A DNA stretch of 21,959 nt from UBA4923 sp964606165 (GTDB taxonomy: Bacteria; Bacillota; Clostridia; Saccharofermentanales; DTU023). This document shows, one piece after another, positions 1 through 7,088 of the stretch. The stretch is taken from NCBI GenBank assembly GCA_964606165.1, contig CAZSFQ010000020.1, positions 1-21,959 on the forward strand. The letters are read 5' to 3'. The notes beneath the pieces were generated by a model, which worked only from the letters and a program-made list of their open reading frames with translations, had not been told where the DNA came from and searched no databases. How positions within the stretch are numbered: position 1 is the first letter of the stretch; the number at the start of each line of letters is the position of its first letter. A program made the position numbers and the translations under genes.

Positions 1-211
1 CCAGTAATTTCGGCCGGTTGATCTGCCTTCGGTAGCGCAGGGAAACAAACAGACCTGTCAATAAGGAAAGTCCGGTTGCCAGGACACGCGCGTTATCGAA
101 ACCCACCAGCAGGATGGTGATCGGCAAAGAAAGCAGGGCGCCCCCAAAACCCGTGACGGACTGAACGAGATAGGCGACCAGGATGACTGCAAGAAGATAA
201 ATGGTTTCCAT
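1..211 (-). CDS. TauE/SafE family permease, N-terminal part (runs off the window)
   Basis: Only the first 70 codons are present; the 3' part lies before base 1. The protein starts with a hydrophobic segment followed by a V-T-G-F-G-G-A turn and a second hydrophobic segment. This is the N-terminal signature of the TauE/SafE (former DUF81) membrane permeases, which are thought to export sulfite, sulfoacetate or other small anions. ATG at 211 is preceded by a GAGG Shine-Dalgarno sequence. It lies downstream of the EamA transporter on the same strand with a short gap. The substrate cannot be told from this fragment. Confidence 0.8.
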   Translation of the reverse strand, partial: METIYLLAVILVAYLVQSVTGFGGALLSLPITILLVGFDNARVLATGLSLLTGLFVSLRYRRQINRPKLL

Positions 212-253
212 TAATTCCTCGTTACCCCGCTATCACATTAGCGTAAAACACAA

Positions 254-284
254 ACAGGCGGGTCTTCATCTCAATCCGGCCTGT
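254..284 (-). terminator. Possible intrinsic terminator after the EamA gene
   Basis: On the minus strand ACAGGC pairs with GCCTGT across a long loop of about 19 nt and is followed by a T-rich run (TTTGTGTTTT). The stem begins inside the last codons of the EamA gene. The long loop and 6-bp stem make this a weak candidate. Confidence 0.35.
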
Positions 285-1200
285 CCGCGCGCAAATCTTT
301 GGCACTCAAATAGGAAACCATTAAGACGCCCGCCATAATCATAACAAAGCCGGCCAGGTTGAGGGGCGTGACAGACTCATTCAACAAGACGACACCAAAG
401 AGGACACTGGTCAGAGGTTCCAACATGGCGATGATGGATGTCGTCGTCGCGCCGCATTTGATGATGGCCAGGTTGAGCAGGGTGAATGCACCGACAGCGA
501 CCATGAGTGAGACAGCGGCAGAATAGACCCAGGCGGCGGGAGTCAGATCCAAAGTCAGGCCGCCTGCCGCCAAACCGAGTCCCAATGAGGCAGCGCAGGA
601 AATCAGGCTTGAATAGAAGGCTATCTTGTAAACATGCATGCCGGCGATGACGGTCCGCTCAATGGCGACCATGAGGCCGGCATAAGTGAAACCTGAACCG
701 AGTGCCAGCAACAATCCTCCCAGCCTGTTATGTCCCAACGACGGGATGAAAGTCAGGACACCCGCAAAACCAAGAATAAGTGAAACGAGCTTCCACCACC
801 TGAGCCGCTCGTGAAAATAAAGGGAACCCGCCAGCATGACAAGGACGGGGAATATATAGTGGAGCACCGTTGCCATGCCGACATTGATGTAAGAAAAGGA
901 GGAATAGAGCAAAGCCGTGGTAGCGAATACGCCAAACAGGCCAACAGGAATCACCGCTAGGCTCTCACGCCGATCCAGCTTCAAGCTCACTCCCTTGTGG
1001 CGGGCAAGAAGAAAAAGGACAGGAAGACCAAACAATGACCGGGTAAAGGTCATCATAATCCCGTTGCTGCCGCCCGCGTAGGCCAGCTTGGCAACGGCGG
1101 GTGAAATGCCATAGAGAAGAGCAGACAGGATGGCAGCTGCGATACCTGTAATCCGTTCCCGATTGATCCTGTCCGCGTCTCTTTTCTCTTCACGGTTCAT
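271..1200 (-). CDS. DMT superfamily transporter, EamA (two-repeat, about 10 TM) type
   Basis: An inner-membrane carrier of the drug/metabolite transporter superfamily, usually exporting amino acids or other metabolites; the substrate is unknown. The protein is almost continuously hydrophobic. It starts with the typical EamA segment (G-I-A-A-A-I-L-S-A-L-L-Y-G), and the C-terminal repeat carries the conserved L-E-P-L-T-S-V-L-F-G-V-V-L-L-N-E motif. The frame is open up to 1254, but AGG directly upstream of two adjacent ATGs (1203 and 1200) and the family's usual short N-terminus favour a start at 1200-1203. Length from there is about 309 residues, normal for the family. The CIRCE element lies about 60 bp upstream, but it more probably serves the divergent Hsp20 gene. 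Confidence 0.88.
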   Translation of the reverse strand: MNREEKRDADRINRERITGIAAAILSALLYGISPAVAKLAYAGGSNGIMMTFTRSLFGLPVLFLLARHKGVSLKLDRRESLAVIPVGLFGVFATTALLYSSFSYINVGMATVLHYIFPVLVMLAGSLYFHERLRWWKLVSLILGFAGVLTFIPSLGHNRLGGLLLALGSGFTYAGLMVAIERTVIAGMHVYKIAFYSSLISCAASLGLGLAAGGLTLDLTPAAWVYSAAVSLMVAVGAFTLLNLAIIKCGATTTSIIAMLEPLTSVLFGVVLLNESVTPLNLAGFVMIMAGVLMVSYLSAKDLRADRPD

Positions 1201-1262
1201 CATCCTACGATAGATGACAAGTGATGGACTTGCAAACCGTCTGCTGGTAATCATCCATTAGA

Positions 1263-1289
1263 TTGGCACTCTGGCAGCGAGAGTGCCAA
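1263..1289 (+). promoter_or_regulatory. CIRCE element (HrcA operator) upstream of Hsp20
   Basis: A perfect 9-bp inverted repeat, TTGGCACTC and GAGTGCCAA, is separated by exactly 9 bp. This matches the CIRCE consensus (TTAGCACTC-N9-GAGTGCTAA) except for one symmetric change in each arm. CIRCE binds the heat-shock repressor HrcA and normally controls groESL and dnaK operons. Here it lies about 90 bp before the hsp20 start codon, so HrcA control of the small heat-shock protein is inferred. It also sits in the divergent leader of the EamA gene. Confidence 0.88.
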
Positions 1290-1321
1290 AATTTCGAAAT
1301 TCCTCCAAATTTTCATGAATT

Positions 1322-1351
1322 TTGCTCCACAACCACCGGCTAAACTCTATT
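1322..1351 (+). promoter_or_regulatory. Weak candidate promoter for hsp20
   Basis: TTGCTC (1322-1327) and TCTATT (1346-1351) are separated by 18 bp and resemble sigma-A -35 and -10 boxes (4 of 6 matches each). If correct, the CIRCE lies upstream of the -35 box, which is unusual. A start site nearer the CIRCE is equally possible. Confidence 0.3.
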
Positions 1352-1379
1352 TAGAAAAATCAGTGAAGGAGGCACAAAA

Positions 1380-1808
1380 ATGTTTGATTTGATTCCTTAC
1401 GGCCGCCGTGACCGCGGCTTGGTCAGTGACATTAACCGCTGGTTCGGCAATTCCTTTCTGCAGGATTTTTCAGGAGTCCGCGGATTTAAGGTAGATGTTC
1501 AGGACATGGGCGATCATTTCCTTTTGGAGGCTGATCTTCCCGGTGTCAAGAAAGAAGACATCAAAATAAATCTTGACGGCCAATACCTGACAATCTCAGC
1601 CGAGCAGAATGTTGAGAAAACGGAAGAGCGGAAAAACTACGTTTACAAGGAGCGTTCCTACGGTTCATGCCGCAGAAGCTTTGATGTTGAAGGCATCAAG
1701 ACCGACGAGATCAAAGGCAAGTTTAAAGACGGCGTTTTGTCGCTCACTCTCCCCAAGCAGGAGAAAAAACCTGAACCGGAACCTGTTGAGATCGAGATTG
1801 AAGATTAA
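1380..1808 (+). CDS. hsp20: Hsp20/alpha-crystallin small heat-shock protein
   Basis: An ATP-independent holdase chaperone of the cytoplasm that binds unfolding proteins. The 142-residue protein has a short N-terminal arm (M-F-D-L-I-P-Y), then the alpha-crystallin domain from about residue 37 to 130. The domain includes A-D-L-P-G-V-K-K-E-D-I and the late G-V-L-S-L-T-L-P-K signature. An acidic tail contains an I-E-I motif, the I-X-I oligomerisation element. ATG at 1380 has a strong AAGGAGG SD (1366-1372). It resembles clostridial Hsp18. Single-gene transcript: CIRCE upstream, terminator directly downstream. Confidence 0.96.
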   Translation: MFDLIPYGRRDRGLVSDINRWFGNSFLQDFSGVRGFKVDVQDMGDHFLLEADLPGVKKEDIKINLDGQYLTISAEQNVEKTEERKNYVYKERSYGSCRRSFDVEGIKTDEIKGKFKDGVLSLTLPKQEKKPEPEPVEIEIED

Positions 1809-1835
1809 TGGGATGGGGTGACCGGTAACCCCGAG

Positions 1836-1866
1836 GGGCGCGTCTTTGGATGCGCCCTTTTTGTCT
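1836..1866 (+). terminator. Intrinsic terminator of hsp20
   Basis: GGGCGC (1836-1841) pairs with GCGCCC (1852-1857) over a 10-nt loop and is followed by TTTTTGTCTT. It lies 28 bp after the hsp20 stop codon, between convergent genes. Confidence 0.85.
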
Positions 1867-1884
1867 TCCGAAAGCGGCAGCCAA

Positions 1885-2637
1885 TCACACCCGATCCCGG
1901 CAAAACCGGGTAAATTCCCCCAGGAGGATATCCTTGTCTAGCCGCGGGTAGTATTTATGGTCTGAATGCTCCAGCCAGTCCAGTTCGATAAGCGGGTTCG
2001 CTGACAAATAGGTGGCTGAACGCGGGGAAACGATTTCATCGCGCCTGGACATCAATACGCGGGCAGGAACCTGAAGCTTGGGAATCTCCTGGACAGTCTC
2101 CCGCATGACCTTCAACAGCTCAAGGTAGCGGGGGATATACCCCGCATAACGCCAGATCCTCCTGTCCGGCCGGATGCTGTACGCGCTCTTGGCCGCTTCC
2201 AGAACCGGGTCGTTGCGGGATTTGAGGTCCAGCGCAACGCGTATGGATTGCGAGACGGCCGCCCATGTCATATGCGCTTTCAGGGGGACGGCAAGCAGGA
2301 AGAGTCCTTTTATGCGATCCGGTGCCCGAGTCGCCTGTTCAATCGCAAGAAGAGTGCCCATGGAGTGGCCGGTGATCAGAATGGTTGAGTGACTGGCCGC
2401 CAGATCATCGACAGCCTGGCTGACCTGTTCTTTCCACCGGACCATGGAAGACCGGCTGAACTGCCGGGCCGTTCCCCCATGACCTTCGATCAAAATGGAT
2501 CGGATGGACCAGTCCGCCGGAACCCGCTCATAAAAGTCCCGGAAATGATCGGGCGAGCCGACAATCCCGTGGATGAAGAGGATCGCGTGGGATGATTCCG
2601 GCAAACAGCGGCGGTATTCGGCATGTTTTTTCGTCAT
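1885..2637 (-). CDS. Alpha/beta hydrolase (carboxylesterase/lysophospholipase-like)
   Basis: A 250-residue serine hydrolase. The oxyanion-hole segment F-I-H-G-I-V-G-S-P is at about residues 21-29 and the nucleophile elbow G-H-S-M-G is at 90-94 (Ser92). A probable acid is Asp200 in S-R-R-D-E-I-V-S, and the catalytic His is 224 or 227 in E-H-S-D-H-K-Y-Y-P. This layout fits the Est30-like carboxylesterases and monoglyceride lipases; the substrate is unknown. There is no signal peptide. ATG at 2637 follows the upstream stop codon by 6 nt, and its SD (AAGGGTGA) overlaps that stop, so translation is probably coupled to the DUF6440-like gene. Confidence 0.9.
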   Translation of the reverse strand: MTKKHAEYRRCLPESSHAILFIHGIVGSPDHFRDFYERVPADWSIRSILIEGHGGTARQFSRSSMVRWKEQVSQAVDDLAASHSTILITGHSMGTLLAIEQATRAPDRIKGLFLLAVPLKAHMTWAAVSQSIRVALDLKSRNDPVLEAAKSAYSIRPDRRIWRYAGYIPRYLELLKVMRETVQEIPKLQVPARVLMSRRDEIVSPRSATYLSANPLIELDWLEHSDHKYYPRLDKDILLGEFTRFCRDRV

Positions 2638-2643
2638 GACAAC

Positions 2644-2871
2644 TCACCCTTGTATGGTCGAAATAACCGGCCTGCCCTCCCTGTCAAGCATGACCGTCAG
2701 GCCACCCGAATAACCTGATTGACGATAGAGGTAATTAACGCCCGTCACCTGATCAACCCATATCTCAATTCCTTCTACAAGACCCTGTTTATAGACTCGC
2801 ACGAAACGTTTGCCATCAGCGGGACCGCCCGTTTCAAAGTTGCCGGTTCTCCCCCTTTTCTTCAAAGCCAT
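2644..2871 (-). CDS. DUF6440-like small protein
   Basis: A 75-residue protein of unknown function. The central stretch reads I-W-V-D-Q-V-T-G-V-N-Y-L-Y, followed by G-Y-S-G-G-L-T-V-M-L-D and G-R-P-V-I. I recognise this from memory as the DUF6440 pattern of small Firmicutes proteins. No membrane segment or signal is visible. ATG at 2871 has AAAGGA with 7-nt spacing. It is the third gene of the pckG-aminotransferase strand and is tightly coupled to the hydrolase. Confidence 0.8.
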   Translation of the reverse strand: MALKKRGRTGNFETGGPADGKRFVRVYKQGLVEGIEIWVDQVTGVNYLYRQSGYSGGLTVMLDREGRPVISTIQG

Positions 2872-2913
2872 TGAAACGTCCTTTCAGCTGCCGGCCTCCC
2901 GGTCAGGACCGTC

Positions 2914-4098
2914 CTAAAGCAGTTTTCCTACCGCTCCCTCAATCCTGTCCATGGCTTCGATCAGATTTTCCATGGAATTGGAATAGGTGAAGCGGATGGC
3001 ATGCGGCGCTTCAAAAGCATTTCCGGGCACAAGCGCCACACCCGCCTCATCGAGCAGATAATCGGCAAGAGCAGGAGCGTCATGGATTACCCTGTCACCA
3101 TGGCGCCTGCCAAAAAGTCCGCTCACGTCAGGGAACAGATAAAAGGCGCCATCGGGGTGCGGACAGCTGGTCCCCGGCAAGGAGCTGACCCGGCCGTAAA
3201 GGTAGTCCCGCCGCTTCTCAAAGGCCTGCCGCATCTCTTCAACATAAGTGTCACATGACTCCAGGGCCGCGATTGCCGCCCACTGGACGAAAGAGGTCGC
3301 GTTTGAGGTCGTGTGACCCTGAATGGCCGAAATTCCCTTGATGATCTGCCTGGGGGCGGCGGCATAGCCCAATCGCCAGCCTGTCATGGCATAAGCTTTT
3401 GAGAAAGCATTGATGGTCACCGTCCGTTCCCTGACTTCGGGGGAAAAAGACGCTATGCTCACATGCGGCGTTGCGCCGTAGATCAGTTTCTCATAGACCT
3501 CATCGGTCACAATATAAAGATTATGCCTTAAGGCAAGCTCAGCAACAGCCATCAGGCTGTCTTTCGTATAAACGGCACCAGTCGGGTTATTGGGGCTGTT
3601 GATCAGAATCACTTTTGTTTTGGATGAAATTGCTTTTTTTACCGCGTCCACATCCAGATGATTGTCATCATGCACGGGAACCAAAAGGGGAATACCGCCT
3701 GCCAGCTTTATCATTTCCACATAGCTGACCCAACAGGGTGTGGGAATGATGACTTCATCGCCGGGATTGCAAAGCACCATGAAAGCATTTGTCAGTGCGT
3801 ACTTGGCCCCCGTAGAGACCAGTATTTCGTCAATGGAGTAATCGATCTTGTTTTCAGTGAATAATTTTCGGGCGATCGCCTCACGCAGCTCCGGAATACC
3901 CGGAGTCTGCGTGTATTTTGTTTTGCCTTCCTGCATTGCCCTGCAGGCGGCCTCAATTATGGGTTGAGGCGTATTGAAATCAGGTTCACCACTGTTCAAA
4001 GCGATGATTCGTTTACCTTCTTTCCGCAGTTTGGCGATCTTGCTGTTTAACTCAAGCGTCTGGGACGGAGTCATTTGGCGAATGCGGTTAGAAATCAT
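2914..4098 (-). CDS. Class I/II pyridoxal-phosphate aminotransferase (aspartate aminotransferase-like)
   Basis: A fold-type I PLP enzyme that moves an amino group between an amino acid (probably aspartate) and a 2-oxoacid in the cytosol. Visible motifs are the N-terminal N-S-G-E-P-D-F, the S-P-N-N-P-T-G PLP/substrate loop, T-D-E-V-Y, the Schiff-base lysine in A-F-S-K-A-Y-A-M-T-G-W-R-L-G-Y (Lys234 from this start), and a late I-R-F-T-Y. Start: ATG at 4098 gives the usual family N-terminus; an in-frame TTG at 4113 would add five residues, and neither has a clear SD. The gene follows pckG by a few bases. Aspartate transamination supplies oxaloacetate, the PEP carboxykinase substrate, which makes the pairing sensible. 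Confidence 0.93.
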   Translation of the reverse strand: MISNRIRQMTPSQTLELNSKIAKLRKEGKRIIALNSGEPDFNTPQPIIEAACRAMQEGKTKYTQTPGIPELREAIARKLFTENKIDYSIDEILVSTGAKYALTNAFMVLCNPGDEVIIPTPCWVSYVEMIKLAGGIPLLVPVHDDNHLDVDAVKKAISSKTKVILINSPNNPTGAVYTKDSLMAVAELALRHNLYIVTDEVYEKLIYGATPHVSIASFSPEVRERTVTINAFSKAYAMTGWRLGYAAAPRQIIKGISAIQGHTTSNATSFVQWAAIAALESCDTYVEEMRQAFEKRRDYLYGRVSSLPGTSCPHPDGAFYLFPDVSGLFGRRHGDRVIHDAPALADYLLDEAGVALVPGNAFEAPHAIRFTYSNSMENLIEAMDRIEGAVGKLL

Positions 4099-4119
4099 AC
4101 GCTCGTCGATCAACTTCTT

Positions 4120-5907
4120 CTATTCCAGGTTTTTGCGAACGCGGGCAAGCTGCTTGAAGAGCTCCTGTGGCATCTTCGGTCCGTATGTCTCAAAGTGTTT
4201 CCCGATCGCTTCAATCTCTGCCTTCCATTCATCCTGATCGACTGTTGTGAGTGATTCAAGATCCTCTTCCGGCAGAACGAGTCCCTCCAGATCAAGATCT
4301 TCCGGTCTGGGCAGGTAACCGATAGCAGTTTCCTCGGCGCCAACTGCATTGTCGCACCGCTCTGCTACCCATTTTAGGACACGGCTGTTTTCACCGAATC
4401 CAGGCCAGAGAAAATGACCGTCCTCACCACGCCGGAACCAGTTGACAGCGAAAATTTTCGGCAGTTTGTCCGGATCGGCCTTTTTCCCAATTGACAGCCA
4501 ATGATTCAGGTAATCGCCGACATGGTAGCCGATGAAGGGAAGCATGGCGAAGGGGTCGCGCCTGACCTGTCCAATTTTGTCGGAAATGATGGCGGCAGTG
4601 ACCTCTGAACCCATGATGGCTCCGAGGAAAACGCCGTGCTCCCAGTCAAAGCTCTGATAAACGAGAGGGATGGTGGACGGCCGGCGGCCGCCAACCAGAA
4701 TGGCATCGATGGGGACACCCTGGGGATCCTCCCAATTGGGTGCGATTGAGGGACAATTCTTGGCCGGGGCTGTGAAACGGGCATTGGCATGGGCAGCCTT
4801 TTCTTCTGATTCAGGTGTCCAGTCATTGCCGTGCCAGTCGATCAGATGATCCGGTGCCTCTTTGCCGATCCCTTCCCACCAGACATCACCGTCATCCGTT
4901 AAGGCAACATTGGTGAAAATTGTGCCCTCGCGGATGGAGTGCATGGCATTGGGGTTTGACTCGAGAGAAGTTCCCGGCGCGACGCCGAAGAATCCTGCTT
5001 CCGGATTGATGGCATAAAGACGGCCGTCTTCGCCGAACCGCATCCAGGCGATGTCATCACCGACCGTTTCAACCGTCCATCCGGGGACAGTTGGTTGCAA
5101 CATAGCCAGATTGGTCTTTCCACATGCGGACGGGAAAGCGCCGCAGACATAGTAGACTTTTCCTTCGGGAGAGGTCAGCTTCAGGATCAACATGTGTTCA
5201 GCCATCCAGCCCTCATCACGTGCCTGAACTGAAGCAATACGCAGCGCGAAACACTTCTTCCCCAGCAGTGCGTTGCCGCCGTAACCTGATCCGTACGACC
5301 AGATCTCACGCGTTTCCGGGAAGTGGCTGATGTATTTTTTATCCATGGGCGCACATGGCCAGGGAACGTCCTGCTCTCCCGGCTCCAGCGGGGCACCTAC
5401 GGAGTGCAGACAAGGTACAAATTCACCATCTTCTCCCAGAAGATCGAGCACCTCCCGCCCCATCCGCGTCATAATGCGCATATTTGTTACGACGTAGGCG
5501 CTATCTGTCAGCTCGACCCCTATTTTTGATGCGGGCGAGCCGAGTGGTCCCATGCAAAAGGGAATCACGTACATGGTCCGTCCGCGCATGGCACCGCGGT
5601 AAAGCGCTGTCATTGTTTCGCGAAGCTCGTGGGGATCGATCCAATTGTTGGTCGGGCCGGCGTCGTCTTCTTCAATCGATGCGATAAATGTACGGTTTTC
5701 GACGCGCGCAACATCAGAAGGATCGCTGCGAAATAAATGACAGCCGGGACGCAAGTCCGGGTTCAAGGCTGTCGCCGAACCCCGCTCAACACACTCATTC
5801 AACAGCCTGTCGTTTTCCTCATCCGTGCCATCACACCAATAAACGCGATCCGGCTGGAGGAGTTCCTCCATCTCTTCGACCCATTTTTCCAACTTCTTGT
5901 GTTTCAC
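4120..5907 (-). CDS. pckG: Phosphoenolpyruvate carboxykinase (GTP)
   Basis: Interconverts oxaloacetate plus GTP with PEP, GDP and CO2. The 595-residue length is right for the GTP-dependent class, and the sequence matches that class throughout. It has the kinase-1 P-loop with the reactive Cys, F-P-S-A-C-G-K-T-N (about 258-266), the kinase-2 motif G-D-D-I-A-W-M (283-289), and N-P-E-A-G-F-F-G-V-A-P-G-T (301-313). The start is GTG at 5907, with GAGAGG about 9 nt upstream. It is the first gene of a minus-strand unit with the aminotransferase. A perfect inverted repeat lies just upstream of the SD (5929-5945) and may be an operator. Direction in the cell (gluconeogenic or anaplerotic) cannot be decided. 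Confidence 0.97.
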   Translation of the reverse strand: MKHKKLEKWVEEMEELLQPDRVYWCDGTDEENDRLLNECVERGSATALNPDLRPGCHLFRSDPSDVARVENRTFIASIEEDDAGPTNNWIDPHELRETMTALYRGAMRGRTMYVIPFCMGPLGSPASKIGVELTDSAYVVTNMRIMTRMGREVLDLLGEDGEFVPCLHSVGAPLEPGEQDVPWPCAPMDKKYISHFPETREIWSYGSGYGGNALLGKKCFALRIASVQARDEGWMAEHMLILKLTSPEGKVYYVCGAFPSACGKTNLAMLQPTVPGWTVETVGDDIAWMRFGEDGRLYAINPEAGFFGVAPGTSLESNPNAMHSIREGTIFTNVALTDDGDVWWEGIGKEAPDHLIDWHGNDWTPESEEKAAHANARFTAPAKNCPSIAPNWEDPQGVPIDAILVGGRRPSTIPLVYQSFDWEHGVFLGAIMGSEVTAAIISDKIGQVRRDPFAMLPFIGYHVGDYLNHWLSIGKKADPDKLPKIFAVNWFRRGEDGHFLWPGFGENSRVLKWVAERCDNAVGAEETAIGYLPRPEDLDLEGLVLPEEDLESLTTVDQDEWKAEIEAIGKHFETYGPKMPQELFKQLARVRKNLE

Positions 5908-5928
5908 TGTCCAATACCTCTCTTCCAG

Positions 5929-5945
5929 TTATTAACTATTAATAA
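5929..5945. promoter_or_regulatory. Perfect AT-rich inverted repeat between pckG and the GntR gene (candidate operator)
   Basis: TTATTAA and TTAATAA flank a 3-bp centre (CTA). It lies 21 bp before the GTG of pckG on the minus strand, where it would overlap the promoter or early leader of pckG. It shares TTAATAAT with the palindrome at 6942-6954 in front of the ptb operon. An operator for the neighbouring GntR protein is an inference only. Confidence 0.4.
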
Positions 5946-6061
5946 TCATCCACATACCAGTGTAGCACTTACCACCTGCCGGGGGGCCTGATCCGCTCAT
6001 AGCTTATCATTCCAGTGAGAAATATTCGTTGACGATCAATACAAATATATGCTTTGCCTGA

Positions 6062-6090
6062 TTGACAAATTTGGTCTTTTCGACTAGAAT
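6062..6090 (+). promoter_or_regulatory. Sigma-A promoter of the GntR gene
   Basis: TTGACA (6062-6067), a 17-bp spacer, then TAGAAT (6085-6090). This is a near-consensus vegetative promoter. Transcription would start near 6097, so translation of the regulator must begin downstream of the first in-frame TTG at 6062. Confidence 0.8.
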
Positions 6091-6184
6091 ACAGTTCGCT
6101 TTGGGTTTATTTGCCTTATGCCCAAATATCGGAGCATTCGACAAGACGGCTTTGGCAGAAACCGAAGGAAGCGGAGGGACAAAA

Positions 6185-6907
6185 TTGGATCACTTTTCTT
6201 ATGACAGCAGAAGTATTTGGAATGTGCTGCTGGAAGATATCCGAAGCGGCCGATACAAAGAGAAACTGCCGCCTGAGACGGAGCTGGCGGCAGAACTCGG
6301 AATTAGCCGGACACAGTTACGTGACGGACTGTCAGTCCTCGAACAGGACGGATTCATTACGCGGCGCCGCGGCATCGGCACCGTAATCAACCGCCACGTC
6401 GTTGACGTGAAAACGCGGCTGGACCTGGAAGTTGAGTTCATGACCATGGTCCGGCTCGCGGGCTATGAATCCAAAATGATTTTAACCTCCGTTGAAGTCA
6501 GAACGGATATCCCCCATGTCGCGGAAAAGCTCGGAGTTTCGCCGACTACACCGATACTGACGACATCCAAGCTTGTTACAGCGGATGGTGATCCGGCCAT
6601 CTATTGCATCGACTACATTTCTTTTTCAATTATCAGGAATTTTTCCTATACGCGTGAAGATCTGTCGCTTCCCATTTTTCACTTTCTTGAAAAATTCTGC
6701 AATACGAATGTCGTAATGGACCTGACTGAAGTCAAACCGATCCTGGCTGATGAAATCTTGAGTGAGAAGCTCAAAATTCCGGTGGGGACCCCCTTGCTCT
6801 ACCTGGACGAGATCGCTTATAACATCGCAAACCAGGCCGTCATGTATTGCCAGGAGTACTATAAGGATGGTGTCATGGAACATAAGATTCTTCGAAAGAA
6901 GATCTGA
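6185..6907 (+). CDS. GntR family regulator, HutC type with UTRA ligand domain
   Basis: A cytoplasmic DNA-binding regulator. The N-terminal winged helix-turn-helix reads L-P-P-E-T-E-L-A-A-E-L-G-I-S-R, then L-R-D-G-L-S-V-L-E-Q-D-G and the wing R-R-R-G-I-G-T. A UTRA-type effector domain of about 160 residues follows. The frame is open back to 6062, but those codons overlap the promoter. TTG at 6185 has GGAGGG six bases upstream and gives 240 residues, the usual family size, so I choose it. The gene lies directly upstream of the ptb-buk-vor-ilvE operon in the same direction and divergent from pckG. Control of one or both by a fatty-acid or acyl-CoA-like ligand is an inference. Confidence 0.9.
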   Translation: MDHFSYDSRSIWNVLLEDIRSGRYKEKLPPETELAAELGISRTQLRDGLSVLEQDGFITRRRGIGTVINRHVVDVKTRLDLEVEFMTMVRLAGYESKMILTSVEVRTDIPHVAEKLGVSPTTPILTTSKLVTADGDPAIYCIDYISFSIIRNFSYTREDLSLPIFHFLEKFCNTNVVMDLTEVKPILADEILSEKLKIPVGTPLLYLDEIAYNIANQAVMYCQEYYKDGVMEHKILRKKI

Positions 6908-6941
6908 GTCACATTCCCCCGACTTTTCAACGGCCGCGCCG

Positions 6942-6954
6942 GTTAATAATTAAC
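6942..6954. promoter_or_regulatory. Perfect palindrome ahead of the ptb operon promoter (candidate GntR operator)
   Basis: GTTAAT-A-ATTAAC, 6-bp arms around one base, lies between the gntR stop and the ptb promoter. GntR proteins bind short palindromes of this size. The core TTAATAAT also occurs in the inverted repeat at 5929-5945. No binding data exist, so the role is a guess. Confidence 0.4.
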
Positions 6955-6981
6955 GCAAGCCCTTCCGGCCTGTATCTTGGT

Positions 6982-7011
6982 TTGACCTCTTTTATCCAAG
7001 TAGAGTAAACT
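6982..7011 (+). promoter_or_regulatory. Promoter of the ptb-buk-vor-ilvE operon
   Basis: TTGACC (6982-6987), an 18-bp spacer and TAAACT (7006-7011) resemble a sigma-A promoter. The 5-bp arms CTTGG (6976-6980) and CCAAG (6996-7000) overlap the -35 region and could be part of a regulator site. The leader to the ptb start is about 70 nt. Confidence 0.55.
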
Positions 7012-7088
7012 TAACCTGTAGGGCGCCGCCATTTTTGTTGTTGTGAACTGGATGCCCGGTGGCGCGGACTGAACAAGAGGGGATCATT

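Noticed and set aside
6062..6184. N-terminal extension of the GntR regulator from TTG 6062
   Set aside because: Those codons overlap the -35 and -10 boxes and would precede the transcript start; TTG 6185 has a strong ribosome site and gives the family length.
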